NCBI GenBank assembly: GCA_022813625.1
Contig: JAKLMB010000007.1
Location: forward strand, 1,302,001 to 1,366,000
Direction of reading: 5' to 3'
DNA from: Aaosphaeria pasadenensis
Lineage: Eukaryota; Ascomycota; Dothideomycetes; Pleosporales
DNA length: 64,000 nucleotides
Under the pieces are notes generated by a model. It made no database searches. It saw nothing but the letters and a program-made list of their open reading frames with translations, and was not told the DNA's origin. Below are positions 1 to 10,358 of this stretch, piece after piece. How positions within the stretch are numbered: position 1 is the first letter of the stretch; each line of letters begins with the position of its first letter. Position numbers and translations under genes: made by a program.

Positions 1-28
1 AAACCAGGTCGCACCATCAAGTGGCACC

Positions 29-232
29 ATGTCGACGCCTGCCAACTCGGGAATTAGCTCTGCGGACTGGCTAGCGTACGGGTTGATGATAGTTGGGTGG
101 TTCGTCTTGATCAAGAGCATATCAGATTTCATTCGCGCAAGGAGACACGAGCAGCTTGTACTTCAGAGCCCCGATCGAGGTCTGGGCGTTCCGATAGTGG
201 CGGAGGGTGAGAGGCCCGAACAAAGCGTATAG
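29..232 (+). CDS. Small single-pass membrane protein, possibly the last exon of a longer gene
   Basis: A 67-residue frame opens with an acceptable ATG context at 29 and ends at 232. Residues 13-34 form one hydrophobic segment (DWLAYGLMIVGWFVLIKSIS) followed by a basic stretch (RARRHE), which suggests a membrane anchor with a cytosolic, polar C-terminus. The tail (LVLQSPDRGLG, VAEGE) reads like selected protein rather than random sequence. The frame is also open upstream to the edge of the window, so the ATG may be internal and the 5' part may be missing. No family is recognised, and no function is proposed. The start is the first in-frame ATG visible. Confidence 0.5.
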   Translation: MSTPANSGISSADWLAYGLMIVGWFVLIKSISDFIRARRHEQLVLQSPDRGLGVPIVAEGERPEQSV

Positions 233-569
233 ACTCAAATCGACTTCCCATCTTCATGGGCTTTTCTTTTCTTACACTTCTGAATCGTCACCATCATCGA
301 CAAATGAGCTACATAAAAGGGTAACAGCCATATATGCCAACACATGAGGGATGTATTTATTTGATCGTCATATCCCATTCTACCACTCTGTATACGAGTC
401 GAGAAACAAAGTCTACATTATCAAGAGTCGACTACATTTTTCTCTTGTATAACACCCACGCGCGCGCATACGCACATCATGGGAATACCTCTTCCCAGTT
501 GCCATCCTCATTTCATTCTCCTCATCCTTCTCATCTCATTATTATTGCGCTAGGGTACATTGCATTGGG

Positions 570-590
570 TTCGGTTCGGTTCGGTTCGGT
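570..590. repeat. (TTCGG)n pentanucleotide repeat
   Basis: Four tandem copies of TTCGG, then a degenerate GGTACGGTAC continuation to about 597. Located in the spacer. Confidence 0.9.
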
Positions 591-992
591 ACGGTACAGT
601 GCGCTGCGGTCAAAGGCTTGGGTATCAGGTTATCGTTCTTGGGTGTTCTTTTTTCTTTTTCAATTAGGTTACGCATATCTCTACCAGCATCCAATGTACC
701 GAGCCGAAAGCGCTCGCTCGCGCGCGCGAGAGAGAGAGAGACAAGAGCAAGGTTATAAATATACGTGTCTTGTGTGAAATAGATCCCTCTTTCCACGTCT
801 TCGATAACACAAAGTGGCATCGTGAAGATCCCTCGGCCCTCTTTTGGAAATAATCAAAGTATAAACGGGCTATCTATCTTCTCGTCTCATCATATATATG
901 CATGTGTGTTTGCACATGTGTTTGTGGCTTCAGGCGCCACTGAATCTTACAGCAGTCGATATCGTGGTTGTTGTAGTACTTGCTCGATTCGA

Positions 993-1020
993 CTTGCCTT
1001 GCCTTGCCTTGCCTTGCCTT
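993..1020. repeat. (CTTGC)n pentanucleotide repeat
   Basis: Five to six tandem CTTGC units in the spacer. A simple-sequence tract with no gene around it. Confidence 0.9.
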
Positions 1021-2530
1021 GACTGACCTCACTTCTTAGATGTCCATGTCTTGTACGAACTACGATTTCTTTCCTTTTCCTTCTTCTCCCTCCTTGTTTC
1101 GGCAAACGCTCAAAGAGGGGAGTGCTGGGATATGGAGCGTTTTGAAGTTTCATTCCTAGTTGCATCCCTCATTGTTATCGTCACTGTGGTCACGGTCCCG
1201 TGATGGGCACCGATGGTGGTAGGTTCAACTAGGTGAAGAAGCCTAGCAAGCTAAGGGGAGGAAAGTTTCAAAGGGAGTCGGTCGTGTTATCTCTGTTGTT
1301 TCAAGAATAGAAAGAAGAAGAGAGACGGAAAGGGCAGATAAGAAGGGAAACGCGGTTAATGAAGGGCACTGATTCTCATGCGGTGGAGTGGTATCGTCAC
1401 GGGAAGTGAGAAAATGGACTTCAGCTAGGTGTACGGAGTACTTATTGCACAGATGTACTAATTACTATTCTCACGCTGTGTGTACGGAGTATGTGAGTTC
1501 TCAGTGAAGATCTGGGTTTGTTGGATTAGTAGCTTCGTTGTAGTAAGATGAATTGCGGAAGGGATGGGTGACGGGAGATATTTTCTTTATTTAGACTTTC
1601 TGAACTGCCAGGTGATGGGCTTGTAACGGTTTAAAGGGAAAATGAGGCAATTGCAGAACTAGCTACCTCGTCCTATAGCATACACACAGTACGTATGAGT
1701 CGAAAGCCTCTAATAGACTTTTCTGTCGTGCCTTCATACCGCCATCGCTATACAGCGCCTGGAATAGAGACATAAAGGAAGATGAAAGTACATTGGTCAT
1801 TTGTTTACCTTTTATTTCCCCATCCAGCACCAGCAAGCACATGTCGACAAAGTCTGGGCTGTTTCAAGAGAGATCCCAGGGAGCGCTTCCGAATCTACAT
1901 TCCGCGAGGGGCAGAAAGGGGGAAAGATTGTCACAACACACACATGCATACTGTCCACAAATACGATTGGAAATCAAAACAATGGGAAATGGGGAAGGGC
2001 CCCGCACCGTTAATTCCAGGACTTGGACACGCGTGTCACCATTGGCGGAAAGGGGCGAAAAGGAAAGGAAACATGCTCATGAATGCAGTCAGTGAGTGGT
2101 GCTGGAGCTCATAGCTACATTATCGATGGAGTTGTCGTCTTTATCAAGCAATTAGGGTTTCTGTCTTTGGTTATAAGTGAATGAGTATGGTATGCAATGA
2201 AGATCCGTCCAAACATTGCCATGCGTGATTTGTGGACTTGGGATATATTGTCCTTATCGACTTTCATTTGAAAGGGGAGCAAGAATGGTTTCTTGCCCTC
2301 CTCGGTGGATCACCCACCGTTGCGCTCCAGTAAGGGGAATCCGTACCGGCTTTTTCTTTTGCCTTCTGCACCAGGAATGTGACATCTGTTGATAAAGATA
2401 TCAACACGGGGGCATGACCTCGATTTCTGGAAGTTCTCTTGCGCGCGGTCGTGCGTGTATGTCGTTCGTTTGGTTCGTGTGAGTTTGTGAGTGCGTTGTG
2501 TATATCTTTTTCAAGTCACTCCTTTACATT

Positions 2531-2555
2531 TTGTGTGTGTGTGTGTGTGCGTGCG
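2531..2555. repeat. (TG)n tract running into CG-rich alternation
   Basis: An alternating purine-pyrimidine tract (TG repeats, then GCGTGCGCGCG) that ends about 30 bases before the proposed chitinase start codon, so it lies in the promoter or 5' UTR. Such tracts can adopt Z-DNA; nothing in the sequence shows that this happens here. Confidence 0.7.
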
Positions 2556-2586
2556 CGCGAGACTCTTCGTATAGAGAGGGGCAAAG

Positions 2587-4974
2587 ATGAAGGTAAGCAG
2601 CATTTCATTCTTCACATGAATGACCTCTCCACAATTTTCTGCTGACTTCGACCAGGTTGAACGTGCCCTTCAGGGCCTCGTTCTCGTCTCGACAGTCGCA
2701 GCGGTAGCCGTCACCGATCCCAATATAGTCCAATTGGACGTTAGGAGAACATGTGGCTGGAGGTGCAATATTCAGCTTCAGATCGAGAAGATTCAGAAGG
2801 AGTTAGATTGGATTGCCGCACAATTGGTATGTATGGCTTTGGTTCATGTCTTCGAGGTTGGGATCTATATTTGGAGACGACCAGATCGCGATCAAGCGCC
2901 ACCGGCCCGCTCCCGTTCCAACAAACATTCGGTGTCGCCTCATCGCAAGAATACATTACCAAGGAACAGTACCGCATGGGAGTGCTGTTTGTTAGTTAGC
3001 TTGCCACGTCGCTTGTGGAGACAAGCTGGTCTTGCTGTATTGCGCATATTGTCACGATGCACGTCATTGGAGGGAACTTTGGTCCAAGTTTTGTGGCGCA
3101 TTGCGGATGACGCAGGTTGTGGCGCTGCGATATCTTGCTCGCGCCACATCACAACGCATCGACTCGCAGCGGATATTCAATTGCGAGATTGTTCTACTGT
3201 TTATATAATTGACACTTACCTGTTTTACAGTGGGCACCCGACACAAACTTCGAAGACATCTCCAAAGCCGTGTTCGACACAGAGAAAGGTACAGACTCCG
3301 ACGAACCATCTCCAACTCGATTCTCCAAGAGCTTCGGAGACCCCACACCCCTGGTAGAAAAACCGCCCAGTTGGCCAGAAAGTCCGCAACCAGAGCCAGA
3401 ACCACCTGTGAAGGAACCTATTCCTCAAAAACCCTCAGATAACAACGAAATATCGAAACCTAAACCTAAACCTAAGCCAAAACCGAAGCCAAAACCCAAG
3501 CCAAAACCATCACATCACGACGACATCATGACTAGCCAAGGCGGTTATCGATCTGTTGCTTATTTTGTGAACTGGGTAAGCAGATGAAGTGTCACGAGCA
3601 CGAAGTCACATGCCTTTGTTACTCAAGATGACCAAATATTGACCATACACCAGGGCATCTACGGACGCAAGTACACACCTGACAAGATCCCCGTAGAGAA
3701 GCTTACCCACATTCTCTACGCCTTTGCCGACAACAATGAAGATGGCACCGTCAAACTCACGGACACGTGGTCTGATGTCGAGATTCACTACCCGACCGAC
3801 TCTTGGAACGACGTTGGCAACAATCTCTACGGCAACATGAAGCAACTCAACATCTTCAAGCGCCGCAACCGCAACTTAAAGGTCATGCTGTCTATCGGTG
3901 GATGGACGTACGCCCACGAGCAGAAGCATTTCGATGGACCTGCTGGGTCGCCCGAGGGCAGGAAGCAGTTCGCCAAATCCTGTGTGGACCTCATCCGAGA
4001 CCTCGGATTCGATGGTATCGATATCGACTGGGAGTATCCACAGAACGAGGGGCAGGGCGAGCAATTGGTCCTATTGCTAAAGGAGATCAGAGCAGCAATG
4101 GACGAGTATGCGGAGGCCATAGCAAACGCGGGCAACGAGAGGCCGTACTTTGAACTGAGCATTGCTGCTCCGGCTGGCAAGACCAATTATGATAATCTTC
4201 CCCTTGGCAAGGTGGGAGAAGTGGTGGATTTCATTAATCTTATGGTAAGTAGCCTCAGACGAGACCCTTTCTTTTGCATTGCAGTGCACTGATTTGATAA
4301 ACAGGGCTACGATTTCGCCGGATCCTGGGACAAGACATCAGGTCATCAAGCCAACCTCTACGCCTCATCATCCTGTCCATCCTGCACGCCTTTCAACATC
4401 GACAGTGTCATAACCGATTACACCGCCGATGGAATCCCTTCAGATAAGATCGTGCTCGGTATGCCTCTCTACGGACGCGCCTTCACCAACACAAAAGGCC
4501 TTGGTCAGCCCTACGAAGGGGTCGGCGAGGGTTCGTGGGAGAAAGGCATCTGGGATTTCAAAGCGCTACCCAAGGACGGGGCCCAGGAGATGTACGACGA
4601 AGAGTCGGGTGCCAGTTACTCGTACGACGAGGGTACACAGACGCTGATCAGCTACGACAATGCGGACATGGCGAGGAAGAAGGTGGATTACATCAAGAAC
4701 AAAGGTCTGGGAGGTGCTATGTGGTGGGAGCTCAGCGGCGACCGAGAGGACGAGGGAAGCCTCATCTCGACTGTAAGTCCTCTCCCTTCATATTCTTTCT
4801 GACTGTCCTCTTTCCATTGGCCCAGATATCAATTGTCATTTGTTGCTCGGACTAACGAAAATAAAATAACAGGTGGTTGCGGATCTCGGGACCTTGGAGG
4901 CCAAGCCTAACAATATCAATTACCCAGACTCTAAGTACGAAAACCTCAAGGCGGGATTCCCTAACGACTCATGA
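2587..4974 (+). CDS. GH18 chitinase with an N-terminal hydrophobic leader and Lys-Pro linker
   Basis: Endo-acting family 18 glycoside hydrolase that cleaves beta-1,4 linkages in chitin. Model: exons 2587-2592, 2656-2826, 3231-3575, 3654-4244, 4305-4772 and 4873-4974, giving 560 residues with all joins in frame. The catalytic signature DGIDIDWE lies at about residues 294-301, with E301 the expected proton donor. SIGGW, MPLYGR and GAMWWE are the other family landmarks. The two-codon first exon adds a hydrophobic leader (LVLVSTVAAVAV), and nine Lys-Pro pairs (3456-3509) form a spacer before the catalytic domain. The intron at 2827-3230 is long for this window (404 bases), so the 5' part is the least certain. 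A shorter cytosolic form could start at the ATG at 3528, just before GGYRSVAYFVNW where the domain begins. The catalytic domain is secure; the leader is a prediction. Confidence 0.85.
3456..3509 (+). repeat. Coding repeat: nine Lys-Pro codon pairs in the chitinase
   Basis: Tandem AAA/AAG-CC(N) codon pairs encode (KP)9. The third positions vary, so selection on the protein seems more likely than recent slippage. Such linkers keep a catalytic domain away from the wall or membrane. Confidence 0.8.
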
Positions 4975-5721
4975 TGAATTCCACTTTCTATAATTCATGA
5001 CTTCTGGACGCCTCTTGGCTTCCTTGCTTGCTTGGACCGGACCGACTAATCGACCAATCGTCCAGGAGGAAAGTAATTCGTCCAAAGAGGGAGATATACA
5101 AACTGCAAGCCAGAACCACTATTAGCATGAAAAGAAAATAGTAAACTCTGCTAGCTGCTATTAGACGTCAGAGAGGGAGCGGCCGGGACGGTGTATTGGC
5201 GTCGTTTAGGAAGTTTTTCCTTTCCAAGTTAGGAAGTGAAATATGTGGGTGGGGTATAATAAACGTTTCGTTAATGCATTGTGAACCGTTTTGGACATCC
5301 AATCCCTTGTTCGGAGGAGGGTCAGTTTTGGACTCGGTTGGACTTGACGTTTTCCAAAACATCCTACTGTGTAGTACTAGGAGCGCTTTTGTAACTACAG
5401 TCTGTCGCCAGGCGGTTTTAACCCAAATCCTCCCTTCGCCTCGCCCTCTCCTTCTAATAGTCTTGTGTGTTTGGTAGAGGGACCTGACTGTGTTACAAAA
5501 AAGTGGGATATCCCCATTCGAGTTGTAAGGCAAAAAGGGTTCGTGAAACTTCAGGCAGACAGGCCGAGAGGTAAGTATGATAAGCAGAATGTCAAGGGCA
5601 AGAATTGCCCAATTCGATAGTAGAACGTTTTGTGTGGGCAGTGGACAGGGGAGGATGGGCCGGTTTTCTTTATCGTTTCGAGTTGATGATTTCGCTACGA
5701 GCGAGTGCCGTAAATGCCGGA
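4975..5721. other. Intergenic, no gene supported
   Basis: Downstream of the chitinase stop. It should hold the chitinase 3' UTR. The minus frame 5168-5533 and plus frame 5196-5477 overlap each other, and neither has recognisable protein character. Confidence 0.5.
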
Positions 5722-6243
5722 CTATGCTCCGAGGAGGATCGAGAGGAGACTGATTTGCGTTGCATACACACGAGTGACTGTTTGTAGTTCGCGACTCCAG
5801 CCACAGTAGTGGAATGTAAAGGTGTCGTGGGTGTATGCGCCTGGGTGGGTGGGTATGCCTGGATGTCTGGCAAGGGTGTAGTAGTTCCAGACAGCGGGCA
5901 GTGGCCCGCTAACTAGTAACCGTGTACTACCTATGAATCTCATGCTGAGCTTGTCGCAGGGATTCCGCCCTTCACGCCGCGAATGATCCACATAGCTCGG
6001 CTTGTCTTCCTCGTCAGTGTTATAGTTCACGACTACCTCTGACTCTCGCTGCAATTTATCCGTGTATCGTTCTGAATTCGCTTGTGTTTCCAACTGCAGG
6101 GTCCCAAAGAAACCCCACCAACCACGACCCGCAGCATGGAGGACGTATTGCAACGCGTAAGTCGATCTACTGTGTGGGAAAATTCGGTAAACTCCATTGC
6201 TGTAATAATGGTTACACATGTTTGAGCCGATTCGTATCGTCAT
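5722..6243 (-). CDS. Doubtful small protein or exon pair, unknown function
   Basis: A minus-strand frame of up to 173 residues. Its middle part (about 5930-6165) looks coding: ALQYVLHAAGRGWWGFFG, then an acidic, hydrophilic stretch with KLQRESE, DEEDKPSYVDHSRREG and CDKLSMRFIG. A splice donor consensus follows on the minus strand (AG then GTAGTA near 5932), and an acceptor-like CACAGTAG lies upstream near 6171-6178. The true gene may therefore be a spliced one of which this is the core exon, and the ends given here are not reliable. The first 25 and last 40 residues look random. No family is recognised. Confidence 0.35.
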   Translation of the reverse strand: MTIRIGSNMCNHYYSNGVYRIFPHSRSTYALQYVLHAAGRGWWGFFGTLQLETQANSERYTDKLQRESEVVVNYNTDEEDKPSYVDHSRREGRNPCDKLSMRFIGSTRLLVSGPLPAVWNYYTLARHPGIPTHPGAYTHDTFTFHYCGWSRELQTVTRVYATQISLLSILLGA

Positions 6244-6826
6244 GTCTGCAAGTAGGTATGTATGTACATGCGAATGCCTAGAAATGAGAGGCTACTAATG
6301 TGACGGTACCTGCATAGACATACTGCCCATCTGTTCTCGAACGAGGCGACCGCAATGCACAGGGCCCGGCCTCAGGTACGTACCGTCAGAAATGCATTCT
6401 GGGGCTTATTCAAATCAGCCATGCTATAGAATATTCTGCGACCATAGCATGGGCTCCGAGGTTCTGGAAAACCCCTCATGTTTGCGCCATCGTGCGTCTG
6501 AGAGATGTGTGAAGATTTGGCTATCGCTCAAAAGGCATGATCCAATGTCGGTCGTGGACAATGAACTCGAAAATGAGTCTGTCGCTGCATGTATGAAATG
6601 GGGTACAGTATTTGAGTGTTTGTCCAAGCGACTTTGCGTGTTAGGGTCAGATTTCGTCAATGCAGTAAATATGTACAGCATCCATGACCATTATTTGTAC
6701 GACAAAACTAGAGGCTCCGACCGCGCGAACCTAATGGTATCGATGCCTCTGCCATTTGGCCCAGGATGACCATGTTCGCTACTTCATACATGGAAGGTCC
6801 CGTGACAATGGGCTTAGAACTGCTGT
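6244..6826. other. Intergenic, no gene supported
   Basis: Contains one plus frame (6392-6769) with no recognisable motif. Probably carries the 3' region of the J-domain gene. Confidence 0.5.
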
Positions 6827-7849
6827 TCATTGCTTGCGCACCGATTCCGGCGCGCATGTCTCTGTCGGGGGGAGTATTCGTTGATACGCGTCTTCCCCCA
6901 TTAGCGTAGCTTCCCTATGTTCCAAAAATGTTTTGATTCTCTCGTTCCGATCGCCGTTAGCCATTGACGCGCGTTTCGCTTTCATCAGCTCCATGCTAGC
7001 TTCCTTATGCACCTTGTCCCGATGCTCAATGACGGTTGACGAGAACATATTGGCTCGTGTGCCCTGCATGATGCCGCCTAGAGAGACGAGGGCAAATACC
7101 AGAGACACAAACCCAAATCTTGACAGGTGCACGGTACGGGCATCGTCAGTGTGTCCTCGGTTGTACTCCCGATCGTACCATCGCTCCCAATCCTCCCAGG
7201 TTGCATTGTTCATTGGATCGTGACCAGGGGGCCAGCTTCGCTGCTCTGGTTTCCAGTACATAGAAGAGGCAGAGGGGTCGTTCGGGTTGTGTTGGTGACC
7301 AACCCATCCCGCACCCCATAGATCGTATGCTCTACGCTTGGAGTCGTCCGAGAGGATTTGGTGAGCAGCGACGAGGAGGCGGTAGCGTTCGATACGAGTG
7401 GTGAGGGGTAGGTGTGCTACGGGCGACGAAGTACTGCGACTGTCTGGGTGGTACAGCTTTGCGAGAGAGTAGAATCGGTGTTTCGTGTAGAGGTCGCCCC
7501 TCTTGGTCGCGAGGATCTGGTAGGGTGTGGGAGTCTGGTGGGGATGGATGGGAACCGGCCAGGAGAGGTCGGCATTGTCACAATGCGATTGGGAGTGGGT
7601 ATGAGGATGGGTGGAGGAATGGAGGCGTGAAGCCGGGTCGGAGCTCGAACCTGAGGCATGCTGGGCGTAGGTGCGAGTTCGAGTATGGAGGTGGAGGTGG
7701 GGAGGGAAGGGCCGGCATGACGCACACGACTGAGAAGGAGGGCTATAGCAGAAGCAAGAGGGGAGACCGGGATGGGGTGAGGATAGGAAAACGACAGGCG
7801 TTTTGGTGAATGGCATGTCTACTAAGACAGCGAGGTCGAGCTGCTGCAA
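6827..7849 (-). CDS. J-domain (DnaJ/Hsp40-type) protein with a C-terminal membrane segment, probably mitochondrial
   Basis: Single-exon frame of 340 residues. A J domain spans about residues 106-180: TPYQILA at the start, the invariant HPD at 134-136 (KLYHPDS) and the helix IV region with DDSKRRAYDLWG. J domains stimulate the ATPase of Hsp70 partners. Residues 1-70 are rich in Ser, His, Arg and Pro with few acidic residues and end in RTRTYAQHAS, which resembles a mitochondrial presequence. A hydrophobic segment lies at about 245-262 (FVSLVFALVSLGGI), followed by a basic, helical tail (KAKRASMANGDRNE). No Gly/Phe region or Cys-rich domain is present, so it is a class III J protein. A second in-frame ATG at 7816 (MPFTKTP) would be an equally good start. 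The gene is head to head with the next one. Organelle placement is inference. Confidence 0.8.
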   Translation of the reverse strand: MQQLDLAVLVDMPFTKTPVVFLSSPHPGLPSCFCYSPPSQSCASCRPFPPHLHLHTRTRTYAQHASGSSSDPASRLHSSTHPHTHSQSHCDNADLSWPVPIHPHQTPTPYQILATKRGDLYTKHRFYSLAKLYHPDSRSTSSPVAHLPLTTRIERYRLLVAAHQILSDDSKRRAYDLWGAGWVGHQHNPNDPSASSMYWKPEQRSWPPGHDPMNNATWEDWERWYDREYNRGHTDDARTVHLSRFGFVSLVFALVSLGGIMQGTRANMFSSTVIEHRDKVHKEASMELMKAKRASMANGDRNERIKTFLEHREATLMGEDAYQRILPPTETCAPESVRKQ

Positions 7850-9016
7850 CGAAGAAGCATATTTCCGTGCGATGGAGGAGGAGGAGGAGGTGGTGGTAGT
7901 GGTGGTGGAGTGAATGAGTGAGTATGTAGTAGAAGGAAGAGAGGATGAATAGACATGTACAGAGGTACCTCACTACTAGTAGATTACTATGATAGGATGA
8001 TGGTATGATCAATGATGGGATGGTACATACGACATGTACATGTACATACGATCATATGATAGGATGATGGATAGTCTATCTCGATGACTAATCCTAATGG
8101 GGAAAGGTGACTTTGCACCTTCCCTCATCGTCTCAAACCTCTTCACCTTCACCTTCACCTTCATCGTCATCTTCCTAATTCCTTTTACCAAAACCATCCT
8201 CACTAAAATTCCCAAGTACTGTTTCTCTCAGCACGATATATGCGCTTGTTCAGCCACTCGCCAAAAGTCTCCTTCATCGCGTTTCGAAGCTGGCAAGAAT
8301 ATGCGCTTCTTCATACAAAGAGAGACGAGCTAATGATTTACTTTTTGCATGACCGTATCTAGACCATACCTTCCTAGGTACCTATCCCTAGGTAAGTATC
8401 TCCTACTCCACTTCGCAATGGATAATAATCTACATGATAATTACCATCAAGTTATATCTACACAGCTACTTACTGACTTGGGTCATAGTTGAACCTAGTC
8501 TGCTTCTGCTATTACTCGTGCTTGCTCGTGTGCCGCTCGGGAGAAAGGGTGGGGGCTTTTCGCACACTCGCGCAATGCATCCGCCCATTCTCCAACCCGT
8601 TCGGTTTGATCTGCTTTCCCAGGGGATACCCTAGCACCCTAGATTTCGCTTCCGCTTTCACCTTTTTTTTGCTTAACCCTGCTTCGCTGCAGTTGCAGTA
8701 TGCCTGCTATAGTTCCCTCAATTCGTGCATGATATTCCCATCCCAAAAGGGTGCTATCACTATATTCCACTTCACTGCCTGCGGATCGCATTCATCTCGT
8801 TTGGGCAGCACACTACTTCACTCTTCACTAATCTCTAGACAGCTTGTCGCCTATAAGGTCATCGCAATCCCGTCGCTCTAGACTAAGAGACCAACTTGGC
8901 CTGCTCTTCGTTTGTACCAACCAATCTGAACAACAAACTTCTTCTATTTTCCTTACTTTCCGCCCAATTTTGCTTTCGTCTCTCGTGCTCGCACATACGC
9001 GCCCATGTTGGCCACC
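7850..9016. promoter_or_regulatory. Divergent intergenic region between the J-protein and the 9-kb gene
   Basis: About 1.2 kb that must hold both promoters. It includes a GGA/GGT trinucleotide tract at 7874-7910, a 16-base direct repeat (7988-8003 and 8055-8070), palindromic GTACATGTAC-type sequence near 8034-8046, two CCTAGGTA elements (8373 and 8387) and a CTT-rich tract at 8128-8170. No gene is supported. The plus frames 8434-8634 and 8489-8881 have no protein-like features. Confidence 0.6.
7988..8070. repeat. 16-base direct repeat
   Basis: TATGATAGGATGATGG occurs at 7988-8003 and again at 8055-8070, separated by 51 bases. It lies in the divergent promoter region near the J-protein start. 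Confidence 0.85.
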
Positions 9017-10358
9017 ATGGAGCGCTTTCCAGACCAAGACCAAAGTATTCCCGATGTAGAAAGGGACCCTGCCATCTTCAGCTCGCGACGACGTACCAAC
9101 GATGACAACCCTCTCGAAGGTCTCTTCAATCTGACCCGTGTGATGCCCCAAAATGATGATGATGACGACGACGATCAATTCGATGTCGATATGACCATTC
9201 TCGATTTTCTGGCCTACAAAACCACCTCCCTTGTTTTCGAATGGAGGTCAACCTCGAACCCATACCAGTCCGACCTGCCAAGCGCTCTCGTTACCATGTA
9301 CGTCCTTGCTCTTCCCTTCTACCTCTTCATACCAACTGCGCCACTGCCTGTCAAAACAAAAATTGGTGCTAGTAGACTGACTCGAGCGCTCCAGGACTGC
9401 TGAGTGGAGGAATCTCCTAAAACATAGATACGACGGACGACGTCTCAACGAACAAGCAGCATTTCGTTCCCGCCTTCTCCAGTTTGTCCTTTTGTTCACC
9501 CACCGTTTCAATCATGACAAGACTTGGACCAATGAAGAATCACTCAACGGCATTCGCGCTCAAAACAAAAAACGCGGGCAATACTGGAACCAACAAGCTC
9601 TCGGCTCGGCCGCTCTACGAAACTCTTTCGATACGCACAAGTCGTTCCCACTCTCCGATGGTGCACTCGCTCAAAACCGCCACGAGCTGGCCTCCAGTTT
9701 TGGCATCCCGCCGGACCGACGGAGATGGGTAACAGATCTGGAGGGTACGCCATCACTGCATTGCTTGCTACCCCTCTTTATCGAACTTACTGCCGCCCGC
9801 GCCGACCTGGATGACGGCTGGAGACCTACCCAGGAGTGGCTTCATCTTGCTGTTGAATTCATGCTCCAGTCGGTTGTTGAGGAATACCTACTCAATGGCG
9901 CGTTTGGGAACGACCCCTTCAACACCATATTCGCTTTCGGTTGTCCCAGATTGGGAGCGGCAGACGGACAAGGCTCTGATATTCAAGCAATGCGAAGCCT
10001 GTTCTGTGACGAAAGCGACCCAACGAAGCAAGTGCATGGTTGGGCCAAGCTCAGGCGAGAATACATCAACGAGGTGAGTCATCATCTTCTCATAAAGTTG
10101 TGGAAGATTGTGCTAACAGCCATGAAGTTATTACCACGCCCCGACACCTCGGAATCATTCTTGCAGGCCATGCAGCGTGCTCAGTCGCAACACCCGTATC
10201 AAAGGTTCGAAGACCAACTGCTCGACTTCCTCAAGCACCTTCACGACGGCCTCGTCAAGCCAGACTTGGTTCAGGTCGAGGAAGGTCGAATCACCATTCA
10301 TGGTAATGAGCTTGACGAGGCCGAGTCAAGGGCGATGATCGAACGTATGGGTCTGTGA
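9017..10358 (+). CDS. Conserved-looking fungal protein of unknown function
   Basis: Two exons, 9017-9297 and 9428-10358, join in frame (ATA codon split by the intron). The ATG at 9017 has a very strong context (GCCACCATGG) and is preferred to the in-frame ATG at 9005; it gives 403 residues. An acidic run (MPQNDDDDDDDQFDVD) lies near residue 45. It is followed by mostly helical sequence with FLAYKTTSLVFEW, FVLLFTHRFNHDKTW and LPLFIELTAARADLDDGW. No signal peptide or membrane segment is evident. A 54-base stretch at 10074-10127 has a perfect donor (GTGAGT), a branch-like GCTAAC and an AAG acceptor. It is divisible by three with no stop, so it could be an optional or retained intron, and removing it would give 385 residues. 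I do not recognise the family. Confidence 0.75.

Larger units (their letters stand above)
233..2586. other. Intergenic spacer, repeat-rich, no gene supported
   Basis: About 2.35 kb between the small membrane protein and the chitinase. It holds short tandem repeats (570-590, 718-742, 993-1020, 2531-2549), two copies of the 10-mer GTACGGAGTA (1431 and 1482), and a pyrimidine-rich stretch near 1068-1095. The open frames here (for example 334-777 and 1782-2114) run through simple repeats, overlap each other and lack protein-like composition. I treat them as non-coding. The last few hundred bases should carry the chitinase promoter. Confidence 0.6.

Noticed and set aside
334..777. 147-codon plus frame with a 92-codon minus frame overlapping it
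   Set aside because: Runs through the TTCGG and CGCG/AGAG repeats, which keep frames open on both strands. No protein-like features.
2620..3357. 245-codon frame over the chitinase 5' part
   Set aside because: Contains exon 2 of the chitinase but then reads through intron 2 and enters the next exon in the wrong frame. Not a separate gene.
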